Source: Hydrogenophaga sp.
Lineage (GTDB): Bacteria > Pseudomonadota > Gammaproteobacteria > Burkholderiales > Burkholderiaceae_C
Direction: 5' to 3'
DNA: 64,000 nucleotides
Assembly: GCA_021154985.1 (NCBI GenBank)
Contig: JAJNQE010000012.1
Span: 25,858-89,857 of the forward strand
Each line of letters begins with the position of its first letter. Position 1 is the stretch's first letter. The notes under the pieces were generated by a model. The model was not told the origin of the DNA and ran no database searches. It worked only from the letters and a program-made list of their open reading frames with translations. Both the position numbers and the translations under genes were made by a program. Below, in pieces: positions 26,764 through 36,952 of this stretch.

Positions 26764-28232
26764 GTATCTATTCCTGTATCGGATCTTGGATGAAGTCGTA
26801 CAGTAAGAAGTCGGGTTACAACAGGATTCTTCCAAAGCAGTGCTACCACCGAGGAAATCACTACCACTCCAATGGCGGCCACCCAGTAAATTGCTGCAAT
26901 GAATCCTTCTGGTGTCGGCGGTTTGTACGCGACGAGCAGAGCAGCCAGAGTTACCATTACCAAGGCACAGAGCCACCGCGGCATATCGAGGCGAAAAACT
27001 TGAATTCGGCTCATGGCAAAGGCCATGGCTATCAGCGCAACGATTCCGGAGAAAGACAGGAGCGCGATGGCTTGACCAATGCTGGCTTCTGCTTGGGTCA
27101 AGATCATAAGGCCTACGGTTAGTGTTAGTGCACCTGCCACATACGGCGGTATGAGCGTACCCATACGACGATCCACCTGCGCCGCAGTCGACAGCAGGTT
27201 GCTTAAGCAACGGCAACACTCAATCACCGCACCCATCAAAACGAAAGGCACCACGTGGCTGTAGGAAGAATGCACGAACAGTGTGAGCAAGGCCGGTGCG
27301 CCGACTGCGGTGGCTGCCGACAGTATCAGGTAGATAGGTCCCAGCGTGTTGAGCAGATCTGAAAACGCGAACTCTTTGTCTGGCGTGTCGCTGGTGGCAA
27401 TTCGGCGGTAAAAGAGCGGGTACAGAAACTGCATGGCGAGTGACTCAATCAACCCCCACAACTGCGAGGCAAGTGTGAGTCCCACCGCTGCCTGGCCTAG
27501 CGCGGCTAAACCCCAATGTGCCTCTACTAGAAGCCTGTAACCGGAGAGTAGCCACCACATCAAGCCAGTTGCAATGGCTAGGGGCAGTATGTAATTTCGA
27601 AGAACACCCGGCTCTAGCAGAGGCCGCTTTGCCACAGGCAAAGACACAAGCTCGAGGCGTATCGCGTAGGTGGCTCCAACGGCGCCGATGGCCATCCCTA
27701 ACGCCTGTCCGGTGAACCAGGCAAGACCTGTTTCGAAGGCAGTAACGAGCGCCCAGGAGAGCAGCAAGCCCAACAGCACGGTGGCTCCTGCCCATCCGAC
27801 TGAGAGCGCTCGTCGCCCCACCATATTTAGCAGTGATACAGAAGTCGCGTTCGCAGATGCTGCAGCCACCATCAGGGCCAGGGCCAACATGATCCCCGCT
27901 CTTTCCAGGCATGAAATTGGCTGTGCGATAGCCCAAGTGCCGCTCGAAAGTGCGCCGGAAAGCGCTGCCACAGCGACCCAAACTCGATAGTTCCGCAGCC
28001 GCGGGAATAACGATCCGTCGTCTGCCCAAGCATGCGTATGACGGTTGATGTACTGGCCCACCGGATTGACGAGAAACAGGCCGCAGAAAGCCTGAAAGGT
28101 CAGCAGGATAGCCAGAACTCCGAATTGCTCTGGAGGCAGCAGAGACGTTGAGAGCCTGATGGTTACCAAGCCAACAAGCGCTGTCACAAGACGGCCTATT
28201 GCGACCCAGGCGAAGTCACGAGCTGCTGGCAA
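26760..28232 (-). CDS. wzx: Wzx-like oligosaccharide-lipid flippase
   Basis: 490 residues with about 12-14 hydrophobic segments over the whole length, beginning DFAWVAIGRLVTALVGLVTIRLSTSLL, the typical start of polysaccharide exporters of the MATE-like superfamily. It would move the completed lipid-linked unit across the inner membrane. The proposed start is TTG at 28232, overlapping the GT10 gene by 17 bases; no better start is in frame near it. It is the only strongly polytopic transporter of the operon, and no second polytopic protein (Wzy) is present. Confidence 0.85.
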   Translation of the reverse strand: MPAARDFAWVAIGRLVTALVGLVTIRLSTSLLPPEQFGVLAILLTFQAFCGLFLVNPVGQYINRHTHAWADDGSLFPRLRNYRVWVAVAALSGALSSGTWAIAQPISCLERAGIMLALALMVAAASANATSVSLLNMVGRRALSVGWAGATVLLGLLLSWALVTAFETGLAWFTGQALGMAIGAVGATYAIRLELVSLPVAKRPLLEPGVLRNYILPLAIATGLMWWLLSGYRLLVEAHWGLAALGQAAVGLTLASQLWGLIESLAMQFLYPLFYRRIATSDTPDKEFAFSDLLNTLGPIYLILSAATAVGAPALLTLFVHSSYSHVVPFVLMGAVIECCRCLSNLLSTAAQVDRRMGTLIPPYVAGALTLTVGLMILTQAEASIGQAIALLSFSGIVALIAMAFAMSRIQVFRLDMPRWLCALVMVTLAALLVAYKPPTPEGFIAAIYWVAAIGVVVISSVVALLWKNPVVTRLLTVRLHPRSDTGIDT

Positions 28233-29226
28233 GATCCGCCACGATCGTGGTTACGATCGTCTCCGCAAACACCTCTGCTCCGAAAGACCTTGCAGCATCA
28301 CTACCAATGAAGGCAGCAATCCGCCGCTGGTAACCAATATAGATCTCAGGGGTCATCGCTTTGAGGTGGGCATACACCGCGGCGGTATCGCTGAACTTCC
28401 GGCGATCAACAAAGCAGTCTGGTGGTATGTGCTCAGATACATTCTGCGCCCCCCAGTAAACAGGCACGCAACCCGCGAAAAAGCAATCAAAGAGCTTTTC
28501 AGTAATGTATCCGTGCATGTCGCGCATATTCTCGTAGCAAATCGAGAAGCGCGTGCGACTTAGGACATCGAATTTTCGGGCGATCTTGCCTCGATAGGAT
28601 GGGAACGGCTTTTTGGGCAACCAAGGGGCAAGTTGACGCCAGAAACGCCTGGTCACTTTTCCCGTTAATCCGGCTTTGGCCGCCGGGATGTCCCAATCAT
28701 TGCCATACAAGTCGAAGTCACCCGGCGCGTTGTCCTCGAACCATCGAATGACGCTCAAACGATCGCTGTAGAGTTCGCGTGGGTCGTATTGTGTTGGTGC
28801 CTTGTTTCCCGCTATGAGGCAGCAAAAGCGATCTCGTCCCGAAAAGCCATCTACCAATGGCTGTTGAAGTGGGTTGGGGAAGTTCAACTTGATGTAACGG
28901 TTGCCGTCAACGAGGGAGTCGTTCCAAGTGAACACTTTTCGATAGTGAGATGGAACGTTAGTGTTCGCTGGACGAATCAAGGGCGTCTCTAGCAACAGTA
29001 AATAGCTTGGAGCAGTAGGGTGCAGGACAGATCTCACATCCATATGCAGTTCAAAGGCCGCTGTTCCCGCCGCCATGTCTGGTGTGTGCAGCGCGAAATC
29101 GTGGGATAGAAAGGTTGCCGCCAACAGGACGTAGGGTTCGAAGCACCCATCGCGATTTCCAATATCTTGCAGGTCGAATATATTGTTGCGAGCAAAACCG
29201 TCACCAACCAGCACTGCTTCACGCAC
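28216..29226 (-). CDS. Glycosyltransferase family 10 (alpha-1,3/4-fucosyltransferase-like)
   Basis: 336 residues from a GTG start. The C-terminal donor-binding part has the clear GT10 signature FSICYENMRDMHGYITEKLFDCFFAGCVPVYWGA, and the N-terminal part binds the acceptor. The family uses GDP-L-fucose; relatives could use GDP-colitose, which lacks the 3-hydroxyl. The donor would come from gmd and the fcl/colC gene upstream in the same operon. With the GT11 gene broken, this is the only intact candidate for attaching the GDP-6-deoxyhexose. A 51-base gap separates it from the methyltransferase gene. Confidence 0.87.
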   Translation of the reverse strand: MREAVLVGDGFARNNIFDLQDIGNRDGCFEPYVLLAATFLSHDFALHTPDMAAGTAAFELHMDVRSVLHPTAPSYLLLLETPLIRPANTNVPSHYRKVFTWNDSLVDGNRYIKLNFPNPLQQPLVDGFSGRDRFCCLIAGNKAPTQYDPRELYSDRLSVIRWFEDNAPGDFDLYGNDWDIPAAKAGLTGKVTRRFWRQLAPWLPKKPFPSYRGKIARKFDVLSRTRFSICYENMRDMHGYITEKLFDCFFAGCVPVYWGAQNVSEHIPPDCFVDRRKFSDTAAVYAHLKAMTPEIYIGYQRRIAAFIGSDAARSFGAEVFAETIVTTIVADLASSS

Positions 29227-29277
29227 TTTCAGCTCCTTGCCTTTGGCCGTACGACCTTACTTTGAGCCAAAAGTCGA

Positions 29278-29940
29278 TCACATGCGTTCCCAGCATTCCC
29301 ATACGAACGGGTAGTTCCAAACTTCCCGATGCGTGCGTGTCAAACGACGTCGAATCTCTTCGCGCTTGCTATGTGCGTTGGGAACAAAATTGTGAAACTG
29401 GACTTGAAGGTACCGCACGCGAGACATCAGGTCGGCATCCATTAGCGCCGGTATGACGTCGAATTCGCCACCTTCGATATTGATCTTAAGAAGATCCACC
29501 TGTTCAACGGACAGTTGGTCGAACATGTCCGCGACAGGGCGTACCTCCGCACGTACCGAGTTGGATCCCTGATCATCGCGGACGAAGCTGGACGCGTCTT
29601 CACTATCGGTTATGCTGAGCCAACCCCCATCACGAGAAAGACCAAAAGGTAGACATTGAATGCGAGGATCTCCACGAAGACGTTCCACGCAGTGGGCATA
29701 GAACTTGGGTACAGGTTCGAATACGAATATGCGACATTTGTATCGGAGGGACATCTCAGAAGCGAAATCCCCTTGATATCCTCCAAGATCCCAGACTACA
29801 GATTCCGAATTTAGGGGATAGTTGAGTCGTAACGTATTATCACCATCATCGCGAAACCAGCGTTTGATCTCGAGCAAAAATGGATCACGAAGTACTTCGC
29901 GTCGAAATACTGTAACCAGCGTATTGACAACGGTTTTCAT
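29278..29940 (-). CDS. FkbM family methyltransferase
   Basis: 220 residues. The SAM-binding fold shows VVWDLGGYQGDFASEMS, then IFVFEPVPKFYAHC and LKINIEGGEFDVIPALM, the signature of FkbM proteins, which usually O-methylate sugars. The position between colD and the GT10 gene suggests it methylates a residue of the repeat unit or caps the chain. No membrane segment is seen. It is relatively AT-rich, like the genes downstream. The exact acceptor cannot be told. Confidence 0.87.
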   Translation of the reverse strand: MKTVVNTLVTVFRREVLRDPFLLEIKRWFRDDGDNTLRLNYPLNSESVVWDLGGYQGDFASEMSLRYKCRIFVFEPVPKFYAHCVERLRGDPRIQCLPFGLSRDGGWLSITDSEDASSFVRDDQGSNSVRAEVRPVADMFDQLSVEQVDLLKINIEGGEFDVIPALMDADLMSRVRYLQVQFHNFVPNAHSKREEIRRRLTRTHREVWNYPFVWECWERM

Positions 29941-29946
29941 GGTTCC

Positions 29947-31107
29947 TCAAACAGTTACCAATGCCGAAATGGCATCAGGAATAGGGTAGTGGTGATTACC
30001 AACGAAAAGCCCGTGAGTGTCAATGTGATCAGCGTTAGGCAGCTCTCCAAAAACCTCGGCGTCGAAATACTTCATCACTTCATTCTTTGCGAAATTGCCC
30101 GCGACGATCGGACGGCATTCGAAACCAGCTGCGTTCAGCTTGGTGAGCAATTGATCGCGCGTCAGTTTGGAGCCCGGCCGAATCACAAGGCTGAAGCCGA
30201 ACCAGCTGCTTTCGCCTATCTCCCGCTGGATCAGCAGATCAGGGTGTTCGCCCATCTTCGACTGCAACAGGGCGCCGTTCTTTCGACGTTCGGCAATCAA
30301 GCTCGGCAGCTTTTTGACCTGCTCGACGCCCAGTGCGCCAGATAGCTCGAGCGGGCGCAGGTTGTAGCCAGGGAGCACGAACCTGAACGATTCCTTGAAC
30401 GGGTCATCGCTTTTCTCGCCGCAAACATGATTGAACTTGGGCAGGTTGCGCGTCCATCCGTGTGCGCGCAATGACAACATGAGGTGATACAGCTCTTCAT
30501 CGTCGGTCACCACCAAACCGCCCTCCATCGTGGAGATGTGGTGCGAGAAAAATGAGCTGAACGAACCCATCACGCCAAGGGTGCCAGCTTTGCGGCCCTT
30601 GTACTCGGCTCCGAGTGATTCGCAGTTGTCTTCGATGACCCGAATATCACGTTGTCCAATGATGGATTGGATACGGTCGAAGTCATTCGGGTTACCCAGC
30701 AGGTTGACCACCATGATGAGTCGCGTGCGGTCAGTGACTGCGGCCTCGAGCTGGTCGAGGTCATAGTTCAGGGTGTGAAGGTCGATGTCCACAAAGCGCA
30801 ACTTCAACCCGTACTGGTGAAGCGGGTAGTAAGTCGTGCTCCATGAAACCGCCGGAACGATGACTTCGTCACCTGGCTTGAGGCGGTTTTCCTTCGTAAA
30901 AAACAGCGCCGCCACCATCAGGAGGTTGGCGGATGAGCCGGAGTTCACCATCACGGCATGTTGGCTACCGATAAATGAGGCGAAAGATTTTTCGAACGCC
31001 TGCACCTCACGGCCCATGGTGAACATGCCCGAGGCGATGACTCGTTGCATGGCATCCAGTTCGGCTTGATCCCAAGTGGCGGTGGCGAGTGGGTACTTGA
31101 AAGTCAC
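29947..31107 (-). CDS. colD: ColD-like GDP-4-keto-6-deoxymannose 3-dehydratase (DegT/DnrJ family)
   Basis: 386 residues from GTG 31107, which overlaps the upstream stop as GTGA; a longer open frame upstream lacks similarity. The fold is the aspartate-aminotransferase type: VMVNSGSSANLLMVAALFF, VPAVSWSTTYYPL, and EDNCESLGAEYKG. At the place where aminotransferases have the PLP-binding Lys (xxKxITTGEGG), this protein has SFFSHHISTMEGG, with His. That replacement is the mark of ColD and the related E1 dehydratase, which remove the C3 hydroxyl instead of transaminating. With gmd and an fcl/colC-type gene directly upstream, the pathway to GDP-L-colitose would be complete. A GDP-perosamine synthase is argued against by the missing Lys. 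Confidence 0.85.
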   Translation of the reverse strand: MTFKYPLATATWDQAELDAMQRVIASGMFTMGREVQAFEKSFASFIGSQHAVMVNSGSSANLLMVAALFFTKENRLKPGDEVIVPAVSWSTTYYPLHQYGLKLRFVDIDLHTLNYDLDQLEAAVTDRTRLIMVVNLLGNPNDFDRIQSIIGQRDIRVIEDNCESLGAEYKGRKAGTLGVMGSFSSFFSHHISTMEGGLVVTDDEELYHLMLSLRAHGWTRNLPKFNHVCGEKSDDPFKESFRFVLPGYNLRPLELSGALGVEQVKKLPSLIAERRKNGALLQSKMGEHPDLLIQREIGESSWFGFSLVIRPGSKLTRDQLLTKLNAAGFECRPIVAGNFAKNEVMKYFDAEVFGELPNADHIDTHGLFVGNHHYPIPDAISALVTV

Positions 31108-32039
31108 GGCTTGTATTCCTCGGTGTAGTAGCGGTATGCAAGGCCAATACCTTGCTCCAGGGTTGTTTTCGGCAACCATCCCCATGCGGTTTGCCGCTCG
31201 ATACTGACCAGCTTTTGCTTCATGCCAACGGGCTTGGTCAGGTCGTGAACGAACTGGCCCTTCCACCCGATCACGTTGGCCGCAATGGCGTAGTACTCGT
31301 TGATGCTGTAGTCGTGGCCCAGCCCGACATTCATCTCATTGGGTAGCGACTCGATGTCGACGACTGCCCGCAAAGTGGCCTCTGCCACATCGCCCGCGTA
31401 CATGAATTCGCGGCGTGCTGTGCCATCGCCCCAAATCTCCACCGTCGGGGCGCCAGACGTTCTGGCAAGGTGTACCTTGTGAATGATGGCTGGCAACAAA
31501 TGCGAATGTTCCGGAGCGAACTTGTCATGGCGACCATAGAGGTTGCATGGGACCAAGGTCTTGAAATGGAGCGCTGGCGTCTCGCGCCGGATGTAGTCGC
31601 AAAGGCGCGTCGCAAATATCTTGGCCAGCGCGTAGCCTTCGTTGGTTGGCTCCAGTTCGCCTTTTAGCAAGAGGTCTTCGGTCAGCGGGTTGTTGGCCGC
31701 GCGCGGGTACATGCAGGAGCTGGCCACATTGATGAGGCGCTGCACACCTGCGGCCCTCGCCGCGAGGATGATGTTGCGCCCCAGGTCAACGTTCTGGACG
31801 AGGAAATCCACCGGATGCGCCATGTTGGCTTGAATGCCGCCCACGCGACCCGCCGCGTGTATCACTGCGTCGGGCCTTTCGCGCTCAAAGTAGGCCAACA
31901 CGGCGCCACTGTTCGACAGATCCAGCTCGCGCCGACCAGGTGCCAAGACATCCCACTCACGTGCCAGTGGATGTTCGCAGATATTGCGTCCCACCATCCC
32001 GGTTCCGCCCGTGATCAGAAGCTTGCCGCGCTTGAGCAT
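31104..32039 (-). CDS. GDP-L-fucose synthase or GDP-L-colitose synthase (Fcl/ColC)
   Basis: 311 residues, an SDR epimerase-reductase. Motifs: LLITGGTGMVGRNI, VASSCMYPR and the catalytic YALAKIFATRL, all typical of Fcl; RKEFMYAGDVAEA-like sequence appears as RREFMYAGDVAEA. Fcl makes GDP-L-fucose from the Gmd product, whereas ColC, a close relative, makes GDP-L-colitose from the ColD product. Sequence alone does not separate the two by eye. The adjacent colD gene argues for ColC; the GT10 and GT11 genes would accept either reading. It lies 6 bases after gmd. Confidence 0.85.
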   Translation of the reverse strand: MLKRGKLLITGGTGMVGRNICEHPLAREWDVLAPGRRELDLSNSGAVLAYFERERPDAVIHAAGRVGGIQANMAHPVDFLVQNVDLGRNIILAARAAGVQRLINVASSCMYPRAANNPLTEDLLLKGELEPTNEGYALAKIFATRLCDYIRRETPALHFKTLVPCNLYGRHDKFAPEHSHLLPAIIHKVHLARTSGAPTVEIWGDGTARREFMYAGDVAEATLRAVVDIESLPNEMNVGLGHDYSINEYYAIAANVIGWKGQFVHDLTKPVGMKQKLVSIERQTAWGWLPKTTLEQGIGLAYRYYTEEYKP

Positions 32040-32045
32040 GTCTCG

Positions 32046-33167
32046 TCAGCCTTGGTTTCGAGAGGCTTTATGGCCGTGGACCTTGACCTTGAGTTCGAAC
32101 TCGGCCTCGCGCAGATCAGACAGGGCCATCTCGTTGACCAGCTCGCTGAACGTGGTGCGCGGCGTCCATCCGAGCTTTTCTTTCGCCTTGGTCGCGTCAC
32201 CCAGCAGGGTTTCAACTTCGGTGGGCCGGAAGTAGCGCGGGTCGACGCACACCACTTCGTGGCCAACTCGCGCCTGCAGTGCAGGGTCTTCAGCGTCCAC
32301 ACGAGACAGTACACCCACCTCATTCACGCCCTCCCCGCGCCATTCAAACGTGAGGCCAAGGGCTGCCCCGGCGTGGTTCACAAAGTCGCGCACTGAATAC
32401 TGCGCGCCTGTAGCGATCACAAAGTCTTCAGGCTTGTCCTGTTGCAGCATGAGCCACTGCATCTCGACGTAGTCTCGAGCATGGCCCCAGTCACGAAGGG
32501 AGTCCAGGTTGCCCAAGTAAAGCTTGTCTTGAAGCCCCAGCTTGATGCGGGCGAGGGCGCGCGTGATTTTGCGGGTGACAAACGTTTCCCCGCGGATCGG
32601 TGATTCGTGGTTAAAAAGAATGCCGTTGCACGCGTAAATGCCATAGGCCTCCCGGTAGTTCACCGTGATCCAGTAGGCGTACAGCTTTGCCACTGCGTAG
32701 GGGCTGCGTGGATAGAAAGGAGTGGTTTCCTTCTGTGGGGTCTCCTGCACCAAGCCGTAAAGCTCAGACGTGGATGCCTGGTAGAAACGCGTCTTCTTCT
32801 CCAGACCAAGGATGCGCATCGCTTCAAGGATGCGCAGGGCGCCGAGCGCATCGGAGTTGGCGGTGTATTCTGGCTCTTCGAACGAAACGGCGACATGACT
32901 TTGTGCTGCCAGGTTGTAGATCTCGTCCGGTTGCACCTGCTGGATGATGCGCACGAGGCTCGATGAGTCCGTCATGTCGCCATGGTGGAGGATGAATTGC
33001 GCATCCTTCACATGAGGATCTTGAAAGAGGTGGTCTATACGGTCGGTGTTGAACAAGGATGTCCGGCGTTTGATGCCGTGCACCTCGTAACCCTTGGCCA
33101 GAAGGAACTCCGCCAAGTAAGCGCCATCCTGTCCTGTCACGCCTGTGATCAATGCAACTTTGGTCAT
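32046..33167 (-). CDS. gmd: GDP-mannose 4,6-dehydratase
   Basis: 373 residues. The ATG at 33167 gives the standard N-terminus [32 protein letters not shown]; an in-frame ATG ten codons earlier is less likely. The enzyme converts GDP-D-mannose to GDP-4-keto-6-deoxy-D-mannose. Catalytic residues are visible in [10 protein letters not shown] and [14 protein letters not shown] (Tyr-x3-Lys), followed by [19 protein letters not shown]. It is the first gene of the GDP-sugar block, 55 bases after rmlC. Confidence 0.97.
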   Translation of the reverse strand: MTKVALITGVTGQDGAYLAEFLLAKGYEVHGIKRRTSLFNTDRIDHLFQDPHVKDAQFILHHGDMTDSSSLVRIIQQVQPDEIYNLAAQSHVAVSFEEPEYTANSDALGALRILEAMRILGLEKKTRFYQASTSELYGLVQETPQKETTPFYPRSPYAVAKLYAYWITVNYREAYGIYACNGILFNHESPIRGETFVTRKITRALARIKLGLQDKLYLGNLDSLRDWGHARDYVEMQWLMLQQDKPEDFVIATGAQYSVRDFVNHAGAALGLTFEWRGEGVNEVGVLSRVDAEDPALQARVGHEVVCVDPRYFRPTEVETLLGDATKAKEKLGWTPRTTFSELVNEMALSDLREAEFELKVKVHGHKASRNQG

Positions 33168-33222
33168 TTTTCTGTCTTCATACGGTGGGTGGTGCACGTC
33201 AATTCAGCTGCAGCTGGATCGG

Positions 33223-33768
33223 TCAATCGTCTTGGGTCAGTGTCAGAAAACTCGCGCCGGCTTCGTCTTTCGCCGAAACGAGCGGCGGGTTGGCGCTGGG
33301 CCACTCAATCGCAAGGGTAGGGTCGTCCCAGCGGATACACCGTTCATGCGCCGGTGCGTAGTAGTCTGTCGTCTTGTACAAAAAGTCCGCCGACTCGCTC
33401 AGCACCAGGAAGCCATGAGCCAGTCCTGCAGGCACCCAAAGCTGCCGGTGGTTGTCTTCCGAGAGCTCCGTGCCCACCCATTGTCCGAATGTCGGCGAGC
33501 CGGGGCGGATATCCACCGCCACGTCGAACACAGCGCCGCGCACCACCCGCACCAGCTTGCCCTGGGGCTGCTCGATCTGGTAATGCAGCCCGCGCAGAAC
33601 GCCTTGTGCACTGCGGCTGTGGTTGTCCTGCACGAAGCTCACATCCAGACCGGTGGCCTCATTGAAAGCCTTCTGGTTGAAGCTCTCGAAGAAAAAACCG
33701 CGCTCGTCACCGAACACCTTGGGTTCGATGATCAGCACGTCGGGGATGGCGGTGGGTGTGACTTTCAT
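33223..33768 (-). CDS. rmlC: dTDP-4-dehydrorhamnose 3,5-epimerase
   Basis: 181 residues from ATG 33768, which overlaps the rmlA stop as ATGA. It is a cupin-fold enzyme of the third step to dTDP-L-rhamnose. Motifs: [17 protein letters not shown], the catalytic His in [18 protein letters not shown], and [16 protein letters not shown]. The length is normal. It belongs to the rmlB-rmlD-rmlA-rmlC block at the head of the operon. Confidence 0.97.
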   Translation of the reverse strand: MKVTPTAIPDVLIIEPKVFGDERGFFFESFNQKAFNEATGLDVSFVQDNHSRSAQGVLRGLHYQIEQPQGKLVRVVRGAVFDVAVDIRPGSPTFGQWVGTELSEDNHRQLWVPAGLAHGFLVLSESADFLYKTTDYYAPAHERCIRWDDPTLAIEWPSANPPLVSAKDEAGASFLTLTQDD

Positions 33769-34652
33769 CGGAGCACCCCGTCTTTGAGCAAGCGCACAAG
33801 GTACTGGCCGTAGCCATTCTTGAGCATGGGCTGAGCCAGGGCTTCGAGTTGACTGCTGTCGATCCAGCCATGGCGCCATGCAATCTCTTCAGGGCAGGCA
33901 ATCTTCAACCCCTGGCGGTGCTCCAGCGTGGCGATGAACTGGCTGGCTTCCAGCAGGCTGTCGTGGGTGCCGGTGTCCAGCCAGGCGTAGCCGCGCTGCA
34001 TGATCTGCACGTTGAGCTGCCCCATGTCCAGGTAGGTCTGGTTCACCGCGGTGATCTCCAGCTCGCCGCGCGCGCTGGGCTTCACGGCTTTGGCGATGTC
34101 CACCACCTGCTGGTCGTAGAAGTACAGGCCGGTCACGGCGTAGTTGCTTTGGGGCTTGGCGGGCTTTTCTTCGATGCTGCGGGCCTTGCCCTGCGCGTCG
34201 AAGGCCACCACGCCGTAGCGCTCGGGGTCATTCACGTGGTAGGCAAACACGGTGGCACCGCTGGCCTGTTGGTCGGCGTCGGCCAGCAGTGTGGTGAAGT
34301 CGTGGCCGTAGTAAATGTTGTCGCCCAGAACGAGTGCGCTGGGGCTGTTGCCCACGAAGTCGGCGCCGATGATGAAGGCCTGCGCCAGGCCGTCGGGGCT
34401 GGGTTGTACCGCGTATTGCAGGTTCATGCCCCAGGCGCTGCCGTCACCCAGCAGTTGCTGGAATCGCGGTGTGTCTTGCGGGGTGCTGATGACGAGCACG
34501 TCGCGGATGCCGGCGAGCATCAGCGTGGTGAGCGGGTAGTAAATCATCGGCTTGTCGTACACCGGCAGCAGCTGTTTGCTGATGGCCAGGGTGGCCGGGT
34601 GCAGGCGGGTGCCCGAGCCACCGGCCAGGATGATGCCCTTGCGTTGTGTCAT
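33765..34652 (-). CDS. rmlA: Glucose-1-phosphate thymidylyltransferase
   Basis: 295 residues. It makes dTDP-glucose from glucose-1-phosphate and dTTP, the first step to dTDP-L-rhamnose. The ATG at 34652 gives [21 protein letters not shown], the standard start with the nucleotide-binding GGSGTRL loop; [16 protein letters not shown] and the DNIYYG metal site follow. It starts 10 bases after the rmlD stop, and its own stop overlaps rmlC. Confidence 0.97.
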   Translation of the reverse strand: MTQRKGIILAGGSGTRLHPATLAISKQLLPVYDKPMIYYPLTTLMLAGIRDVLVISTPQDTPRFQQLLGDGSAWGMNLQYAVQPSPDGLAQAFIIGADFVGNSPSALVLGDNIYYGHDFTTLLADADQQASGATVFAYHVNDPERYGVVAFDAQGKARSIEEKPAKPQSNYAVTGLYFYDQQVVDIAKAVKPSARGELEITAVNQTYLDMGQLNVQIMQRGYAWLDTGTHDSLLEASQFIATLEHRQGLKIACPEEIAWRHGWIDSSQLEALAQPMLKNGYGQYLVRLLKDGVLR

Positions 34653-34662
34653 TCGACTTGTC

Positions 34663-35562
34663 TCACAGAATTTCGGCAAGCATACGCCGCACGCCGTGTT
34701 GCCAGTGGGGCAAGTTCAAACCAAAGCTGCTGCGCAAGAGCGAGGTGTCCAGGCGCGAGTTCAAGGGGCGACGTGCCGGTGTGGGGAAGGCGTTGGTGGG
34801 CACGGGCGCCACCTCCAAGGCCTTGATCGCCAGATCGGGTTTGAGCGCACGCGCCATCTCCAGCACGAAGCGTGCATAACCGTTCCACGTGGTCTCGCCC
34901 GCGGCGGCGAGGTGGTAGGTGCCGCAGCAAGCCCCATCGCGCAGAGCTTGGCGGATCGCATGCGCCGTGACATCGGCGATCAGTTCTGCCCCGGTGGGCG
35001 CGCCGAACTGGTCGTCGATCACGGTGAGCCGCTCGCGTTCCTGCGCCAGGCGCAGCATGGTCTTGGCGAAGTTGGCGCCGCGCGCGGCGTACACCCAGCT
35101 GGTGCGAAAGATCAGGTGGCGCCCACTGGCAGCCGCGATCAGGCGTTCGCCCTCCAGCTTGGTCTGCCCGTACACGCTCAGGGGGGCGGTGGCCGCGTTT
35201 TCGGTCCAGGGCACCGTGCCGCTGCCGTCGAACACGTAGTCGGTGGAGTAGTGAACCAGCAGTGCGCCCACCGCTCGGGCGGCTTCGGCCAGCACGCCCG
35301 GTGCCTTGGCGTTCAGGGTGCGCGCCAGTTCGGGCTCGCTCTCGGCCTTGTCCACGGCGGTGTGGGCAGCCGCGTTCACGATCACGTCGGGTCGCAAGCT
35401 CAACACGGTCTCGCGCAAGCCATGCAAATCGTTGAGGTCGCCACAGCCGCCATCAACCAGCGTGCTGTGCCGGTCCAGCGCCACCAGCTCGCCCAGCGGC
35501 GCCAGGCTGCGCTGCAGCTCCCAGCCCACCTGGCCGTTCTTGCCGAGCAGCAAGACCTTCAT
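34663..35562 (-). CDS. rmlD: dTDP-4-dehydrorhamnose reductase
   Basis: 299 residues from ATG 35562, overlapping the rmlB stop by 4 bases. It reduces the 4-keto group to give dTDP-L-rhamnose. Motifs: [29 protein letters not shown] sequence, [12 protein letters not shown] and the catalytic [11 protein letters not shown]. It is a full-length RmlD, distinct from the shorter RmlD-like enzyme at 21406-22260 that serves another sugar. Confidence 0.96.
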   Translation of the reverse strand: MKVLLLGKNGQVGWELQRSLAPLGELVALDRHSTLVDGGCGDLNDLHGLRETVLSLRPDVIVNAAAHTAVDKAESEPELARTLNAKAPGVLAEAARAVGALLVHYSTDYVFDGSGTVPWTENAATAPLSVYGQTKLEGERLIAAASGRHLIFRTSWVYAARGANFAKTMLRLAQERERLTVIDDQFGAPTGAELIADVTAHAIRQALRDGACCGTYHLAAAGETTWNGYARFVLEMARALKPDLAIKALEVAPVPTNAFPTPARRPLNSRLDTSLLRSSFGLNLPHWQHGVRRMLAEIL

Positions 35563-36638
35563 GCGGACACCGGCGCCTCGTATTGCGCCTGCACCCACTG
35601 CCGGTACGAACCGCTTTGCACGTTGGCCACCCACTCAGGATGGTCCAGGTACCACTGCACCGTTTTGCGGATGCCGCTCTCGAACGTCTCAGCGGGCCTC
35701 CAGCCCAGTTCGCGTTCAATCTTGCGTGCGTCGATGGCGTAGCGGCGGTCGTGGCCGGGGCGGTCTTTCACGTAGCTGATCTGGCTGGCGTAGGGCTGGC
35801 CGTCGCTGCGCGGGCGCAGCTCGTCGAGCAGGGCGCAGACGGTGCGCACGATATCCAGGTTGGGCTTTTCGTTCCAGCCGCCCACGTTGTAGGTCTCGCC
35901 CAGGCGGCCGCCTTCGAGCACGCGGCGGATGGCGCTGCAGTGGTCTTTCACATAGAGCCAGTCGCGCACCTGCATGCCATCACCGTACACCGGCAGGGGC
36001 TTGCCGGCGAGGGCGTTGACGATCATCAGCGGGATGAGCTTCTCAGGAAAATGGAAGGGCCCGTAGTTGTTGCTGCAGTTGGTGGTGAGCACCGGCAGGC
36101 CGTGGGTATGGTGCCAGGCGCGCACCAGGTGGTCGCTGGCGGCCTTGCTGGCCGAATACGGGCTGTTGGGCTCGAAGCCGTGGGCTTCGGTGAAGGCCGG
36201 TGCGTCGGGTGCCAGGCTGCCGTACACCTCATCGGTGCTCACGTGCAGGAAGCGGAAGGCTGCCCTTTCATCAGCAGGCAGGCCCGACCAGTGGGCGCGC
36301 ACCGCTTCCAGCAAGCGGAAGGTGCCGACGATGTTGGTCTGGATGAAATCCTCTGCGCCATGGATGGATCGGTCCACATGGCTCTCGGCGGCAAAGTTGA
36401 CCACCGCGCGCGGCCGGTGTTCAGCCAGCAGGCGGGCCACCAGGGCACCATCGCCAATGTCGCCCTGCACGAACACATGGCGCGCATCGCCCTGCAGGCT
36501 GGCGAGGTTTTCCAGGTTGCCTGCGTAGGTGAGTTTGTCGAGGTTCAGGACGGGCTCAGCGGCCTCAGCCGACTGGGCCAGCCAGTCGAGCACGAAATTG
36601 CCGCCGATGAAGCCGGCGCCGCCAGTGACGAGGATCAT
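35559..36638 (-). CDS. rmlB: dTDP-glucose 4,6-dehydratase
   Basis: 359 residues, first gene of the polysaccharide operon. It converts dTDP-glucose to dTDP-4-keto-6-deoxyglucose. Motifs: [34 protein letters not shown] and the catalytic [15 protein letters not shown]. About 58 bases before the ATG the minus strand has GATAAT (36701-36696), a possible -10 for the whole operon, but no good -35 was found. The gene runs away from zf-CHCC and ilvE on the same strand, separated by about 100 bases. Confidence 0.97.
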   Translation of the reverse strand: MILVTGGAGFIGGNFVLDWLAQSAEAAEPVLNLDKLTYAGNLENLASLQGDARHVFVQGDIGDGALVARLLAEHRPRAVVNFAAESHVDRSIHGAEDFIQTNIVGTFRLLEAVRAHWSGLPADERAAFRFLHVSTDEVYGSLAPDAPAFTEAHGFEPNSPYSASKAASDHLVRAWHHTHGLPVLTTNCSNNYGPFHFPEKLIPLMIVNALAGKPLPVYGDGMQVRDWLYVKDHCSAIRRVLEGGRLGETYNVGGWNEKPNLDIVRTVCALLDELRPRSDGQPYASQISYVKDRPGHDRRYAIDARKIERELGWRPAETFESGIRKTVQWYLDHPEWVANVQSGSYRQWVQAQYEAPVSA

Positions 36639-36740
36639 GAAACTTCCCTATAGGTGGCGTTCCTGGGGCAGCCCGGGGCCTGCCGTGGACCACGCATTAT
36701 CTTGTCCAATCCGCTGTTGATGGCGGATTCGGGCAGCTGG

Positions 36741-36947
36741 TCAGTGACCGTGTGAAACCGTTTCGCCGGCCTTCAGGCGGTACACCGTGCCGCAGTACGG
36801 ACACTTGGCTTCGCCGGTGTGGGCCACGTCCAGGTACACCTTGGGGTGGCTGTTCCAGAGCTTCATGTCGGCCAGCTTGTTGGGGCAGAACACGCCGCCC
36901 TGGGCGTTGAGGTCGCTGGCCTTGAGTTCAACGGTGGCTTTGCTCAT
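36741..36947 (-). CDS. Small zinc-finger (zf-CHCC) protein
   Basis: 68 residues. The Cys and His pattern GVFCPNK, DVAHTG and CPYCGTVYRL matches the zf-CHCC family, whose relatives include the NDUFS6 subunit of mitochondrial complex I; in proteobacteria it is a common small protein next to ilvE, of unclear role. It starts 5 bases after the ilvE stop, so the two are probably co-transcribed. Confidence 0.88.
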   Translation of the reverse strand: MSKATVELKASDLNAQGGVFCPNKLADMKLWNSHPKVYLDVAHTGEAKCPYCGTVYRLKAGETVSHGH

Positions 36948-36952
36948 GGCGT

